Assembly: GCA_030065635.1 (NCBI GenBank)
Contig: JASJDJ010000004.1
Span: 1-64,000, forward strand
DNA length: 64,000 bases
From: Xenococcaceae cyanobacterium MO_188.B32
Lineage (GTDB): Bacteria; Cyanobacteriota; Cyanobacteriia; Cyanobacteriales; Xenococcaceae
Reading direction: 5' to 3'
The translations under genes were made by a program, and so were the position numbers. The notes below the pieces were generated by a model. It was not told where the DNA came from and ran no database searches. It saw nothing but the letters and a program-made list of their open reading frames with translations. Of this stretch, positions 40,325 through 48,896 are shown one piece after another. Every line of letters starts with the position of its first letter. The first letter of the stretch is position 1.

Positions 40325-41539
40325 TTAAAACTTGATAATAACTCGTTCATAAAGTCGAGCAAGACTCGACCAAGTGTATTCTTGTTCGATCATTTCTCTG
40401 CCATTACGAGATAATTTGTTTCTCAATTCTGCATTGTTAAAGAGACGACTAATTGCTTCTACATACTCGTCTACCGTATTAGCCCTTAAAGCCCGTAAAG
40501 GAACTCGATCGCTATCTACTTCAATTCCTTCTAAACCGCGATCGCTTCCTACTACAGGACAACCTGCTGCCATGTATTCTAACGTTTTTATTTTCATACC
40601 AAAACCCGTCCTCAAGGGGGCAACGGCGACAGTAGCCTGATGTAAATATTCGGCAATAGAAGGGACTCTTCCTGTTACCTCAATAGCGGAATTTTTGTCT
40701 TTTAAAGCTAATACTTCTGGTGCGGGTTTAGAACCAACTAAAGTTAGACTGGCATCAGTAAATTGTTGTTGTAGCTGGGGAAATACTTCTGTAGCAAAAA
40801 AGCAAGCTGCATCGATATTGACAAAATAGTCTAAACCTCCCACAAAGACGATTTTGTATCCATTAGGGTCTTGTTGACGATAGGGAAACGTATCTAAATC
40901 TACTCCATTAGGAATTACAGTAATTTTTGCTTGAGGGTTAAAAACTTTTATTTGTTGTTCATCTTCATTGGTAGTAACTACAACCTGAGAAAATTTACGG
41001 GTTAATTTTTGTTCGTAACGACGTAATAAAGGAAGATAAAAGCGATCGCGTAATTCGTTATCGGATGTTCTCGTTTCTAATTGGTTTTTACAAGTACGGT
41101 AAATAGAGCTATGAATATCAATTATGGTGCGTACTTTATTGCACCATTCTGGTCTAATATAAATTTCATTAACACTATGTTCGCAAGTAATGGCATCAAA
41201 TTTATTAGCTGCAACTGCTCGATCCACCCATTGTTGAATTGCTGGAGAATAAAGATAAATAACATTAGGGGGTATTCCTTCTAGCCAAAATTTACTAAAA
41301 CGTTTAATTTTAGCAATAAGTCCGCTTTCAATTGCTGTTGGACGAGGAAAGATAACTAATTCATCTACACATTGTCTCAAACTTTCTATATCTTCTTCGG
41401 TTACATCTGTAGCTTTTTGAGTAGCTAGCGTAACCTGATGGCGTCGAGCGATAGGCTGTAATAAATTAAAAGTTCGATTATGAGTCCCTCCCTTAGTTGG
41501 TGGATAAGGAAAAGTCGAGGAGAGCATCAAAATTTTCAT
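40325..41539 (-). CDS. GT4-type glycosyltransferase
   Basis: The 404-residue GT-B enzyme starts MKILMLSSTFPYPPTKGGTH (acceptor-side glycine loop). It has VTTNEDEQQI and VIPNGVDLDTFPY, where the second fold starts, and IVFVGGLDYFVNIDAACFF. The donor-site signature is FGMKIKTLEYMAAGCPVVGSDRGLEGIEV. The order resembles the sugar transferases associated with PEP-CTERM/EpsH-type exopolysaccharide loci. There are no polysaccharide genes beside it. Intact, and preceded by AAAACTT heptamers on its 3' side (about 40307-40335). Confidence 0.9.
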   Translation of the reverse strand: MKILMLSSTFPYPPTKGGTHNRTFNLLQPIARRHQVTLATQKATDVTEEDIESLRQCVDELVIFPRPTAIESGLIAKIKRFSKFWLEGIPPNVIYLYSPAIQQWVDRAVAANKFDAITCEHSVNEIYIRPEWCNKVRTIIDIHSSIYRTCKNQLETRTSDNELRDRFYLPLLRRYEQKLTRKFSQVVVTTNEDEQQIKVFNPQAKITVIPNGVDLDTFPYRQQDPNGYKIVFVGGLDYFVNIDAACFFATEVFPQLQQQFTDASLTLVGSKPAPEVLALKDKNSAIEVTGRVPSIAEYLHQATVAVAPLRTGFGMKIKTLEYMAAGCPVVGSDRGLEGIEVDSDRVPLRALRANTVDEYVEAISRLFNNAELRNKLSRNGREMIEQEYTWSSLARLYERVIIKF

Positions 41540-41703
41540 AAAAAAATTTAGTCGAATGGAATTTTTATTAGTCTATTTTAGCTTTGACTTGATGTTGTCC
41601 TTGTTATCAATCTTCATGAAATAAAGTCAACTTTTAATAATGAAAATAAAAAATAATTTTATTTTTTGTAGGGCTATAGGTTCGGCTATTTTTTTGCTTC
41701 TAA

Positions 41704-41718
41704 AATGATAACTATCAT
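41704..41718. promoter_or_regulatory. Fur-family-like operator palindrome
   Basis: ATGATA-AC-TATCAT (41705-41718) with A/T flanks resembles Fur/Zur-type boxes. It lies about 20 bases upstream of the small membrane protein ATG at 41738, overlapping where RNA polymerase or the ribosome would act. Similarity only. Confidence 0.35.
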
Positions 41719-41737
41719 AATAAATGAGGTACGAATT

Positions 41738-41890
41738 ATGAAAGATATGATTTGGCATCCCGAAGAAGGCGATAAAAAAGTTAATGAGTATTTAGAACGT
41801 ACTAATCACGCGCCTTATGGAGTAATTGCCACAGTAGCGGTAGTGGCTTTTTGTGTCTTTACATTAGCTATTCTATTAGGTACTTTTTAA
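41738..41890 (+). CDS. 50-residue single-span membrane protein
   Basis: ATG 41738 has a GAGGT Shine-Dalgarno sequence 8-12 bases upstream, better supported than the upstream ATG at 41705 in the operator. The product MKDMIWHPEEGDKKVNEYL has an acidic/charged N-terminus and one C-terminal transmembrane helix (YGVIATVAVVAFCVFTLAI). I know no function. The operator-like palindrome in front and good ribosome site argue that it is expressed. Confidence 0.6.
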   Translation: MKDMIWHPEEGDKKVNEYLERTNHAPYGVIATVAVVAFCVFTLAILLGTF

Positions 41891-42025
41891 TAAACTATCA
41901 CTGTAATTAAAACGAAATTTTCGGGTGAAAACGTTATTATTTGCCTGTCGATCTTAAATTAATGTTACTTTTAATTGCGGGAATTATGTCAATGCGGTAA
42001 TTCCCTCTGAGGGCTGATATTCGCT

Positions 42026-43081
42026 TCAGCCTTTTTTTTGACGGGAGGAAACGCCGAGGTTTCCTCGGTGGGCGGAAACGCCGAACTTGGTTCGGCTTGT
42101 TCCACGTCCACCCGAAGGGCTTGTTCCACTCCCGTGTTGACGATTACAATAGGAAACCAAGCTACAAAATAAACTAATTCCTACTAAATATTTAATTGGA
42201 TTAGGAATAAAAGGGTTAGGAGAGAAAAAACCTTCGATCGCTCCTGCAATCACCAGCATTGGTACAATACCAAAGAGTAACTGGGCAGCTTTAACCCCAT
42301 TTAGTCTAAGGGCATAAAGACGGCGATACTTACCGGGAAATACTATTGCTTTGCCAATTAATAACCCTGCACCACCAGCCAAGAAAATCGCGGGTAACTC
42401 TAAAGCGCCATGAGGAAAAACAAACGCCCAAAAGGGATAGGCTAAATTATTTTGACCGACTAAGGTAGCAATAACACCAACAGATAAACCATTAAATGCC
42501 ATGATAAACATAGTATAAATCCCTGCGGTAATACCTCCTGCGACCGCAGCAAAAGAAACTAACAAATTGTTGATGGTAATGCCACTAGAGGCTAGAGGTT
42601 CAATCCCTACAATAGAACCCATCCATAATTCTCCTTCATCTCGCACTTTATGAATTAAAGAAGGAGGCACTGTAATAGAAATAAAAACAGGGTCTTGCCA
42701 AGCGTACCACCATCCTATGATACCTGCCAGCCAGAAAATACCCGTGGCGATCGCAATATAAATCCAATTTTCTCGGACAAGTTGAGGAAATCTCCAGAGA
42801 TAAAACTCTTTTACGGCTTGCCATTCTTGACGATGATGACCTTGATAGATTTGGTTATAACTACGAGAAGTCAATTTTTGTAAGTCTTGAGTCAGAGTAA
42901 CGCCCACTTTATTTGTTCTGGCTCTAGCTAAGTCCGCAGACACAGAACGATACAAACTAGCTAAGTCTTTTATTTCGAGCGCAGATAAAGATTTAATCCC
43001 TTTTTTTTCTGCTTTTTGGAGGAGATTATCTAATCGTTTCCAGTTGGGTTCTTGTGTAGCAATCCAACGTTGAACATTCAT
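42026..43081 (-). CDS. SpoIIM-like stage II sporulation protein M family membrane protein with repeat-encoded tail
   Basis: The 351-residue protein has a soluble N-terminal helix bundle (WKRLDNLLQKAEKKG...LASLYRSVSADLARAR). Membrane spans at about 107-130, 180-205, 210-230, 240-265 and 275-320 carry the SpoIIM-domain pattern FPHGALELPAIFLAGGAG. SpoIIM-like proteins accompany MoxR/DUF58 genes in many phyla, probably as a membrane assembly; the DUF58, MoxR, DUF4350, DUF4129 and RDD genes are within 10 kb here. The last 35 residues (GSGTSPSGGRGTS...GVSSRQKKG) are coded by a palindromic repeat cluster and are not family sequence. Confidence 0.85.
   Translation of the reverse strand: MNVQRWIATQEPNWKRLDNLLQKAEKKGIKSLSALEIKDLASLYRSVSADLARARTNKVGVTLTQDLQKLTSRSYNQIYQGHHRQEWQAVKEFYLWRFPQLVRENWIYIAIATGIFWLAGIIGWWYAWQDPVFISITVPPSLIHKVRDEGELWMGSIVGIEPLASSGITINNLLVSFAAVAGGITAGIYTMFIMAFNGLSVGVIATLVGQNNLAYPFWAFVFPHGALELPAIFLAGGAGLLIGKAIVFPGKYRRLYALRLNGVKAAQLLFGIVPMLVIAGAIEGFFSPNPFIPNPIKYLVGISLFCSLVSYCNRQHGSGTSPSGGRGTSRTKFGVSAHRGNLGVSSRQKKG
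42041..42135. repeat. 95-bp palindromic repeat cluster overlapping the SpoIIM-like 3' end
   Basis: Outer arms ACGGGAG (42041-42047) and CTCCCGT (42129-42135) enclose two perfect hairpins, CCGAGG-TTT-CCTCGG (42054-42068) and GCCGAAC-TTG-GTTCGGC (42080-42096), plus CCC-GAA-GGG near 42111. GGAAACGCCGA occurs twice and CTTGTTCCAC twice, so the cluster is built of repeated modules. Confidence 0.85.
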
Positions 43082-43421
43082 TAATTTTTTTAATTAGTAG
43101 AGTTTATTAGTAATAGTCAATTTTACGATCGAATTAGGGAATTATATTATATATAGTAATCCTATTTTAATTGCGAAATAAACGCGGTAGAAAATAATTC
43201 AGGAGCAAGACAGTGCCTTGTCCCTACGAGAATCTAATTTTAACAAGATTTTAGATTTTGGAAAGCATAGACATATTCTATATTTTTTTGAATTAGTATA
43301 TAAAAACTTTTATTCATTGCATTTTACAAGTGTAGCATTCCAGTTTATTTTTATTATTCATTACTCCGATTGCCTCTAATTATTAAGCACGATCTAATTA
43401 TATAATTTGGATAATTAAACA
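43082..43421. other. AT-rich intergenic stretch
   Basis: No gene. A CAAGACAGTGCCTTGTCCCTAC segment near 43207-43229 with inner CAAG/CTTG pairing looks like half of a dispersed repeat. The rest is AT-rich promoter DNA for the two divergent membrane-protein genes. Confidence 0.4.
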
Positions 43422-44261
43422 ATGAAATCTTTAACTGTTGGCAATGTTGTTAGTGTAGGTTTGCGTATTTATCGCGACCATTTTACAGACTATTTTCGAT
43501 TAGCATTCATTGGCTATTTATGGATATTAGTTCCTATTTATGGCTGGGCTAAACTAGCTGCAACTATGGGATTAATTTCTCGCTTGGCATTTGGAGAAAT
43601 TACCGAAAATTCAGAATCTATTAGAGATGCCCAACGTTATATCAAACCAAGAATATGGAAATTTTTGAGCGCAGGAATTTTAGTAGCATTAATATTTATT
43701 GGGGCTTGGATTGCTGTTTTATTAGGAATTTTTATTTTTTCTCTTATTGCTGGATTGATAATTACATTTTTGAGCAATATTGCAGTTGAAAATACCATGT
43801 TATTAATAATTATTAGTATTGTTGCGGGATTAATTACTGTAATTGGTTTTATTTTAATTGCGATCGGTATAATTTGGCTATTTTCTCGTCTCTTCATAGT
43901 CGAATTACCTCTAGGAATAGAAGAAAATATTAATGCGACAGAAGCCATTAGCCGAAGTTGGGAACTAACTAAAGATTCTGTTTTTCGTATTCAATTAATT
44001 GTATTTATTGCTTTTTTAATTAGTTTACCGATTACCGCAGTAATTCAGATAGCTAGTTTAATTTTGCAAGGGATATTGGGAAGTATTTATCCTACTGATT
44101 CTGGGATTTTTGCATTTTTATATGCTATGGCTATTTTTGCTATTAGTCTTGGTAGTTATGCTCTGATGTCTCCTTTTTGGCAATGCATAAAAGCTGTTAT
44201 TTATTACGATCTGAGGGTACGTCGTGAGGGTTTTGGTATGGAAATACGGGATAAAAATTAG
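43422..44261 (+). CDS. Polytopic membrane protein, GDPD-membrane-domain-like
   Basis: The 279-residue protein opens MKSLTVGNVVSVGLRIYRDHFTDYFRLAF and then has about six hydrophobic spans (25-48, 83-112, 120-155, 190-215, 220-260). EAISRSWELTKDSVFRIQLIVF is the repeated cytoplasmic motif of DUF975/GDPD-anchor-type membrane proteins. These often lie beside SpoIIM, RDD and DUF4129 genes as here. Function unknown; a part in the same membrane assembly is inferred. Confidence 0.7.
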   Translation: MKSLTVGNVVSVGLRIYRDHFTDYFRLAFIGYLWILVPIYGWAKLAATMGLISRLAFGEITENSESIRDAQRYIKPRIWKFLSAGILVALIFIGAWIAVLLGIFIFSLIAGLIITFLSNIAVENTMLLIIISIVAGLITVIGFILIAIGIIWLFSRLFIVELPLGIEENINATEAISRSWELTKDSVFRIQLIVFIAFLISLPITAVIQIASLILQGILGSIYPTDSGIFAFLYAMAIFAISLGSYALMSPFWQCIKAVIYYDLRVRREGFGMEIRDKN

Positions 44262-44294
44262 ATTATCTACCCAAAGTAAGGTGAGCATTGCCCA

Positions 44295-45602
44295 CTATAG
44301 TAAATTACGAGCTTTCATCTGTAAATATCGATCGACTAATTGTTCGCTAATTTGGTTAGCCGGTGCATCTAAAACTAATACTCCTTTTTGTTTTAATTTG
44401 GCAAAAGCAACTTGACGTTGCGCTAATAAGTCCAGGGCTATTGCGCGAGAATAGGTTTCTGTGGTATTGTTAGTGCTATTGTGGGAAAGTGTGTCGATTA
44501 CGGGGTCACGGAGAGTAACGCAGAAAGGAAGATAGCGCGGAGTAAGTCTAATCATCGCCTTTAATAACTCCATCGAAGCAGTGGCATCGACTAGATCTGT
44601 AATAACTACAACTAAAGCGCGACGGGTTTGTTTGGTGACAACTTTGGTAATAGCACTGAGATAATCTGGCTCTAGCAATACTGGCTGTAGGGGTGTAAGA
44701 CTTTCTATTAATTTAGTAAGGTGATGGTTGCCTCTTTCTGGTGGTATCAAAGTATTTATATCACGGTCGAATACGGCAACACCAACTTTATCCCCTCGAC
44801 TTAACCCTGCTAAAGCTAGAGAAAGAGTGGCATTAAGTCCCCAATCAAATCTTTTTAAACCCTGAACTCTAGCAGTCATTAACCGTCCGCGATCGAGTAA
44901 GATAAATAGAGTTTGTTCTTGTTCTGGTTCTAACACCCTAACTACAGGACGACTCCGACGAGCAGTAGCTTTCCAATCAATTAGTCTGATATCATCTCCC
45001 GTGCGGTATTCTCGCAACTCTGCAAATTCTGTCCCATTACCAAGTCTTCTCGCCTGGCGCATCGAGCCAGTATTTTCTAAACTCAGACGAATAGAGAGCG
45101 ATCGCAAACTAATTAAATCTGGATAAATAGAAACTTTTTCTCTAGCAGGTATTTCCCAGTCCCGCCAAGCTAAACCCCAATTACCTAGCTGACGTACTTG
45201 AATATCTCCCCATTCGTATTCTCCTCGGCTATCGGGATTAATGGTGTAAGTTAATTTTTCTGTCGTGTTGGGAGGTAATGTAGCTTGTAAAGTGTCTGTA
45301 GAAACAGAAAACTGTGGAGGATAAAAATCTTTAATTTTTACAGATGCTTTATTGTTAAAAGATTTGATTACCAGCCTAATTAAATTATCTCTACCGACAG
45401 AAAGTTTATCTAAGGGATATCTTTTTACTTCTACCGCATTGGTTTTAATTTGCGATACATCAGCCAGAGTCAAACCTAAGAGAAGGAGATTATAAAGACG
45501 TAGGAAATTAAAGCTAACTTCTCGATCGACTAAAGCAGCTAATAAAAAAGAATTTATACTTCCGACTAGGAGAAGAAAATAACAACGTTTAGAAGGAATC
45601 AT
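44295..45602 (-). CDS. DUF58 domain protein (VWA-like MoxR partner)
   Basis: The 435-residue protein has two N-terminal membrane segments (about 6-45), a strand-rich region, and the DUF58 signature GNGTEFAELREYRTGDDIRLIDWKATARRSRPVVR near residues 193-225. A VWA-like fold follows (LFILLDRGRLM, VAVFDRDINTLIPP, RALVVVITDLVD). DUF58 proteins pair with MoxR AAA ATPases; the moxR gene lies 3.3 kb upstream on the same strand, split off by accessory genes. It is convergent with the preceding membrane-protein gene. Confidence 0.9.
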   Translation of the reverse strand: MIPSKRCYFLLLVGSINSFLLAALVDREVSFNFLRLYNLLLLGLTLADVSQIKTNAVEVKRYPLDKLSVGRDNLIRLVIKSFNNKASVKIKDFYPPQFSVSTDTLQATLPPNTTEKLTYTINPDSRGEYEWGDIQVRQLGNWGLAWRDWEIPAREKVSIYPDLISLRSLSIRLSLENTGSMRQARRLGNGTEFAELREYRTGDDIRLIDWKATARRSRPVVRVLEPEQEQTLFILLDRGRLMTARVQGLKRFDWGLNATLSLALAGLSRGDKVGVAVFDRDINTLIPPERGNHHLTKLIESLTPLQPVLLEPDYLSAITKVVTKQTRRALVVVITDLVDATASMELLKAMIRLTPRYLPFCVTLRDPVIDTLSHNSTNNTTETYSRAIALDLLAQRQVAFAKLKQKGVLVLDAPANQISEQLVDRYLQMKARNLL

Positions 45603-45969
45603 AGTTGATAGTGGTTTTAATTTTATAGGCTATTAAGTAAATATCTATTTCTCTAGTTGTTCTATCGATCGCGTTGCCCTACCCAATATTCGTTATTTTG
45701 ACAATCAACAAACGATCGTAGTTAATCACATAAATGCTACATAAGAATCACCATCCAAGTAGCTTATATCTCTGGCGACTGCGAATTTGTTAGGCAAGAA
45801 TAGCTTACTTATCTTTTGATTGAACCAATGATTTCTTTTCGTTTAAGAATATGAATTATGTTTTAATTTTTCTTATCCTAATTCAAAATATCAAATTATA
45901 CGATCGGTTTGACAATGCAATTGCATTACTTATGGACTAAAATTAAACTAGTTCCTAAAAAAACTATCT
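45603..45969. other. AT-rich intergenic stretch upstream of the toxin-antitoxin pair
   Basis: No gene or clear repeat. It holds one GATCGCG motif near 45665 and GCAATTGCA near 45917-45925. It must contain promoters for the DUF58 gene (minus) and the antitoxin (plus). Confidence 0.4.
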
Positions 45970-46296
45970 ATTACTAAAATACTTCAAGCTGAATCTACTC
46001 TTACGGACAGATATCAAACCACAGTCCCAGAGGTAGTACGTAAAGCTTTAGGTTTGAGCAAACGGGATAAAATTTGTTACATCATTCATACCGATGGAAC
46101 AGTGACTATCGATCGTAGTGAAGAGTCTGAAGACGATCCCATTTTAAGTAAATTTCTTAGTTTTCTGGCTCAAGATATGGAGAAAAATCCGCAATATCTC
46201 CAACCCATTAGCAGAGAAACTTTACAGCGTGTTCGATCTTTGGTTGGTGATGTAGATATAGATCTGGATGCACCATTATCTGATGAGGATGAATAA
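45970..46296 (+). CDS. PrlF/SohA-family antitoxin with an apparent ATT start
   Basis: The coding frame reads ITKILQAESTLTDRYQTTVPEVVRKALGL, the SpoVT-AbrB-type swapped-hairpin domain of PrlF antitoxins. It continues SKRDKICYIIHTDGTVTIDR and an acidic tail for toxin binding. Homology places the start at codon 45970, which is ATT, not ATG; the next candidate, TTG 46054, would delete the DNA-binding domain. Either ATT is used or the start codon has mutated. The stop lies 2 bases before the toxin start, so the pair is coupled. Confidence 0.75.
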   Translation: MTKILQAESTLTDRYQTTVPEVVRKALGLSKRDKICYIIHTDGTVTIDRSEESEDDPILSKFLSFLAQDMEKNPQYLQPISRETLQRVRSLVGDVDIDLDAPLSDEDE

Positions 46297-46298
46297 GT

Positions 46299-46670
46299 TT
46301 GTCTAAGAATCAGCCATTAGTTATTAATGGATGGCGCATTTTTGCACATCCGCTGTTTATTAGTCAGCTAGAAGAATTGTTACTTAAAGTCGAGAATTTA
46401 CGCCAGAAATACCCTCAAGAATATAGGCAAAAGAATGTATCCAAACGTTTAGCAGCTATAAATAAACTTGCTTTTGAGATTATTCCTCAAGACCCCACTC
46501 GCAAGGAATATCGTCAAGGTAATACTCTTGGTAATGAATATAAACATTGGTTTAGAGCCAAATTTTTTCAGCAGTATCGATTGTTCTTTCGTTATCACCA
46601 AAAAAGTAAAATTATTGTCTATGCCTGGGTTAACGATGAAAAGTCTAAAAGCAATGTAAACAAGAACTAG
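46299..46670 (+). CDS. yhaV: YhaV-family ribonuclease toxin, C-terminus frameshifted
   Basis: YhaV toxins are RelE-fold ribonucleases countered by PrlF. The product has NGWRIFAHPLFISQLEELL, FEIIPQDPTRKEYRQGNTLG and YKHWFRAKFFQQYRLFFRY, then KIIVYAWVNDE, matching YhaV almost throughout. After WVNDE the family continues with RAYG-type sequence, but here it reads KSKSNVNKN and stops. An indel near 46645-46655 therefore seems to remove about the last ten or more residues. The start is TTG 46299. The toxin may be weakened, consistent with the weak antitoxin start. Confidence 0.82.
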   Translation: MSKNQPLVINGWRIFAHPLFISQLEELLLKVENLRQKYPQEYRQKNVSKRLAAINKLAFEIIPQDPTRKEYRQGNTLGNEYKHWFRAKFFQQYRLFFRYHQKSKIIVYAWVNDEKSKSNVNKN

Positions 46671-46775
46671 ATTGGACTAATTACAGATTTATTAACTTTA
46701 ATGAGATTAATAAAGCGATCGCGATTTTTCAATTAATTTCTCATCTCAATTATTCCCTTTGGTAAAATCAAGAAA

Positions 46776-47861
46776 ATGCTCAGGCAATTTAAAGGCAAGT
46801 TTTTACTCAAATCTGAATCATTATTAGAAGAATTTATCTGGCTAAATCTTAACAAACTCCTAAAGATCAATCCCTTAAAAAGACAATATATTGTCAACAA
46901 TAAAAATAGAACAGATATTTTGGGTATAACTAAAGAGGGAAGTTTAGCAATTATAGAGTTGAAAAAAAAGGGTGATAAAGGAAGTATCGATCAACTAATA
47001 AGATATAAAAAGAACTTACTTAAATACTCTTCTCAGTCTTCTATGTTATCTGAGGTTGATTTTAAACGAGATTTTGTTTTGATAGCAATTGCTGGTCACT
47101 TCTCTCCACAAGTAAAAGAGTATGCTAGTAATAAACTACCAGAAGTTTTGCTATTAACCTATGAAATACAAAAAGCTCAAAATGATGAATATTCATTAAT
47201 ACTTAGAAAACACAATGATAAAATTTACTCCAGAGTTAAAATTGATATTATAGAAGATTCGTTATTTGATTCTTTACCTTCCTTTTTACAGGGATATTTA
47301 ATAGATACCCCTCAACATCGCACTCCCATAGTCTCAATCATCAAACAAATACTATCTTTTAGTTCTGATATTAAATTTGAAACTTCTAGTAACTATAATT
47401 CAAATGGTGATATTGAAAAAAGCTTATTATTTGCTAAATATAATAAAAAAGGGGGAATAATCAATAATAAAGTTTGTGCGGAGTTTTCTTATTACTATAA
47501 TTCAAAAAACAAGAAAGATAGATTAACACTACGTTTGTATTTACCAACAGTCGAATTAAGTATTAGAGGTATTAAAAGACATAAATTAATAGATAGTATT
47601 ACAATTATCACCGATGACTTTGTTAGTGTTAATCAACTAATAGATAACAATACGGTAATCAGCAAAGCCCGACAAGTATCTCTAAGATATCCTCTTAAAA
47701 CTGCTGAAATAGATGAAATATATTCTAGCTTTGAAGATTACTATATTAATTATCGTAAATATATGAAATCTAGACAATCATTAAGACCTATCAATCGCTC
47801 GGATTTTACTTTAGTTAAAAAAGTCGTACAAATGACATTAGAAGATTGGTCAGTAAGATAA
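46776..47861 (+). CDS. NucS-like PD-(D/E)XK nuclease-domain protein
   Basis: The 361-residue protein has an N-terminal nuclease core: LLEEFIWLNLNKLL, then NRTDILGI (D47), LAIIELKKKGDKG (E61, K63) and DQLIRY (Q73). This D...ExK...Q order is that of the NucS/EndoMS (DUF91-like) family. The C-terminal two-thirds (about 125-361) are lysine- and asparagine-rich and unknown to me. It is more AT-rich than its neighbours, suggesting later arrival. It follows the PrlF-YhaV pair on the same strand with a 105-base gap, so an accessory or defence role is possible. Confidence 0.65.
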   Translation: MLRQFKGKFLLKSESLLEEFIWLNLNKLLKINPLKRQYIVNNKNRTDILGITKEGSLAIIELKKKGDKGSIDQLIRYKKNLLKYSSQSSMLSEVDFKRDFVLIAIAGHFSPQVKEYASNKLPEVLLLTYEIQKAQNDEYSLILRKHNDKIYSRVKIDIIEDSLFDSLPSFLQGYLIDTPQHRTPIVSIIKQILSFSSDIKFETSSNYNSNGDIEKSLLFAKYNKKGGIINNKVCAEFSYYYNSKNKKDRLTLRLYLPTVELSIRGIKRHKLIDSITIITDDFVSVNQLIDNNTVISKARQVSLRYPLKTAEIDEIYSSFEDYYINYRKYMKSRQSLRPINRSDFTLVKKVVQMTLEDWSVR

Positions 47862-47980
47862 ATATCTGATTCTATTGTTCAACAATTTAAAAATTATATT
47901 CAATAACTTTGTGTAGCATGAGTTGAATTAAACTTGCTGTTGAGATATTCAAAAATATCAAAAATAAATTAATAATAAAT

Positions 47981-48793
47981 TTAAAAGTTGATTCCAGAAG
48001 CACGATAAATCGTGATTGAGGCTGCACCATTAGCAAGATAAGGAATATTATTAAACCAGTCTAATCCAGCATCAAGTCGTTTAGCATTTTTTCCTAACTT
48101 ATCGATCATTTGAGGTAGTGTTGGTGCCAACCAAGAGTCAATATAGTCAATAAACTTTTTTAATTGCTGATTGTTTAGACTAGAGGAATAATGAAAGGCG
48201 ATCGGCTTATTCTTTACTTGTTTAAAGCCAGCAGTATTAAGTAATGTTCCCAAAGATTGTCCTATATAAGGATTACCTTGAGATTGCAACATCAATTCGC
48301 ATAAATAATTTTGTAGATAACGATAGTCATGAGATTCTGGTGAAACTAAAATAGTACGATAGTCAGTTTCTGTTAAAGTAATTGTCCCTCCTGGCTTTAA
48401 AACTCTTTTTGCTTCGTGTAAAACCTGTTGTGGATTACTTAAATGTTCGATAAACCAAATAGCATAAATGCGATCGAAATGGTTATCTTGCCAAGGTAAT
48501 TTACTAGCATCGCCTACTTGTAAATCGACATTGTTTAAACCCAAGTTATTTAAATATTGATTAGCAAAATTTATCTGCTTATCTTGTAAATCTATTCCTG
48601 CTAGTTGCAAACCAGGAAAAGCTCTACCTAATATTCCTAAAACGGCACCAACGCCACAACCAATTTCCAACAAACTTTCCCCAGGTAAATAATTAATCTC
48701 TCTAAGAATTAATTCTTCGCGCCAATACTCTGCTTGCTGAATTAGACGCAATTGTTCTTCATCCGAATAACCGTGAATATAATCTAATGTCAT
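47981..48793 (-). CDS. Class I SAM-dependent methyltransferase
   Basis: The 270-residue protein has the SAM-binding motif I LLEIGCGVGAVLG (about 41-53), an acidic loop LAGIDLQDKQI, motif QVGDASKLPWQDNHFDRIYAIWFIEHL and post-motif RVLKPGGTITLTETD. Substrate cannot be told; general similarity is to UbiE/type-11 enzymes. It lies between the MoxR gene and the accessory genes on the minus strand. Confidence 0.88.
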   Translation of the reverse strand: MTLDYIHGYSDEEQLRLIQQAEYWREELILREINYLPGESLLEIGCGVGAVLGILGRAFPGLQLAGIDLQDKQINFANQYLNNLGLNNVDLQVGDASKLPWQDNHFDRIYAIWFIEHLSNPQQVLHEAKRVLKPGGTITLTETDYRTILVSPESHDYRYLQNYLCELMLQSQGNPYIGQSLGTLLNTAGFKQVKNKPIAFHYSSSLNNQQLKKFIDYIDSWLAPTLPQMIDKLGKNAKRLDAGLDWFNNIPYLANGAASITIYRASGINF

Positions 48794-48841
48794 TTATCTA
48801 AAATTAAACTAATAAAAAGAACAACTATTTTTTTAAAATTT

Positions 48842-48890
48842 ATCACTTATCACTTATTACTTATTACTTATTACTTATTACTTATTACTT
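48842..48890. repeat. Heptamer tandem repeat (7 units)
   Basis: Two ATCACTT units followed by five ATTACTT units lie without interruption just 3' of the MoxR gene. This is a classic cyanobacterial STRR heptanucleotide array. Confidence 0.9.
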
Positions 48891-48896
48891 AACTAA

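Noticed and set aside
46054-46056. TTG as the antitoxin start
   Set aside because: It would remove the whole AbrB-type DNA-binding hairpin that is clearly encoded upstream in frame.
48842-48890. CRISPR array
   Set aside because: The repeat unit is 7 bases without spacers and no cas gene is nearby; it is a heptamer tandem repeat.
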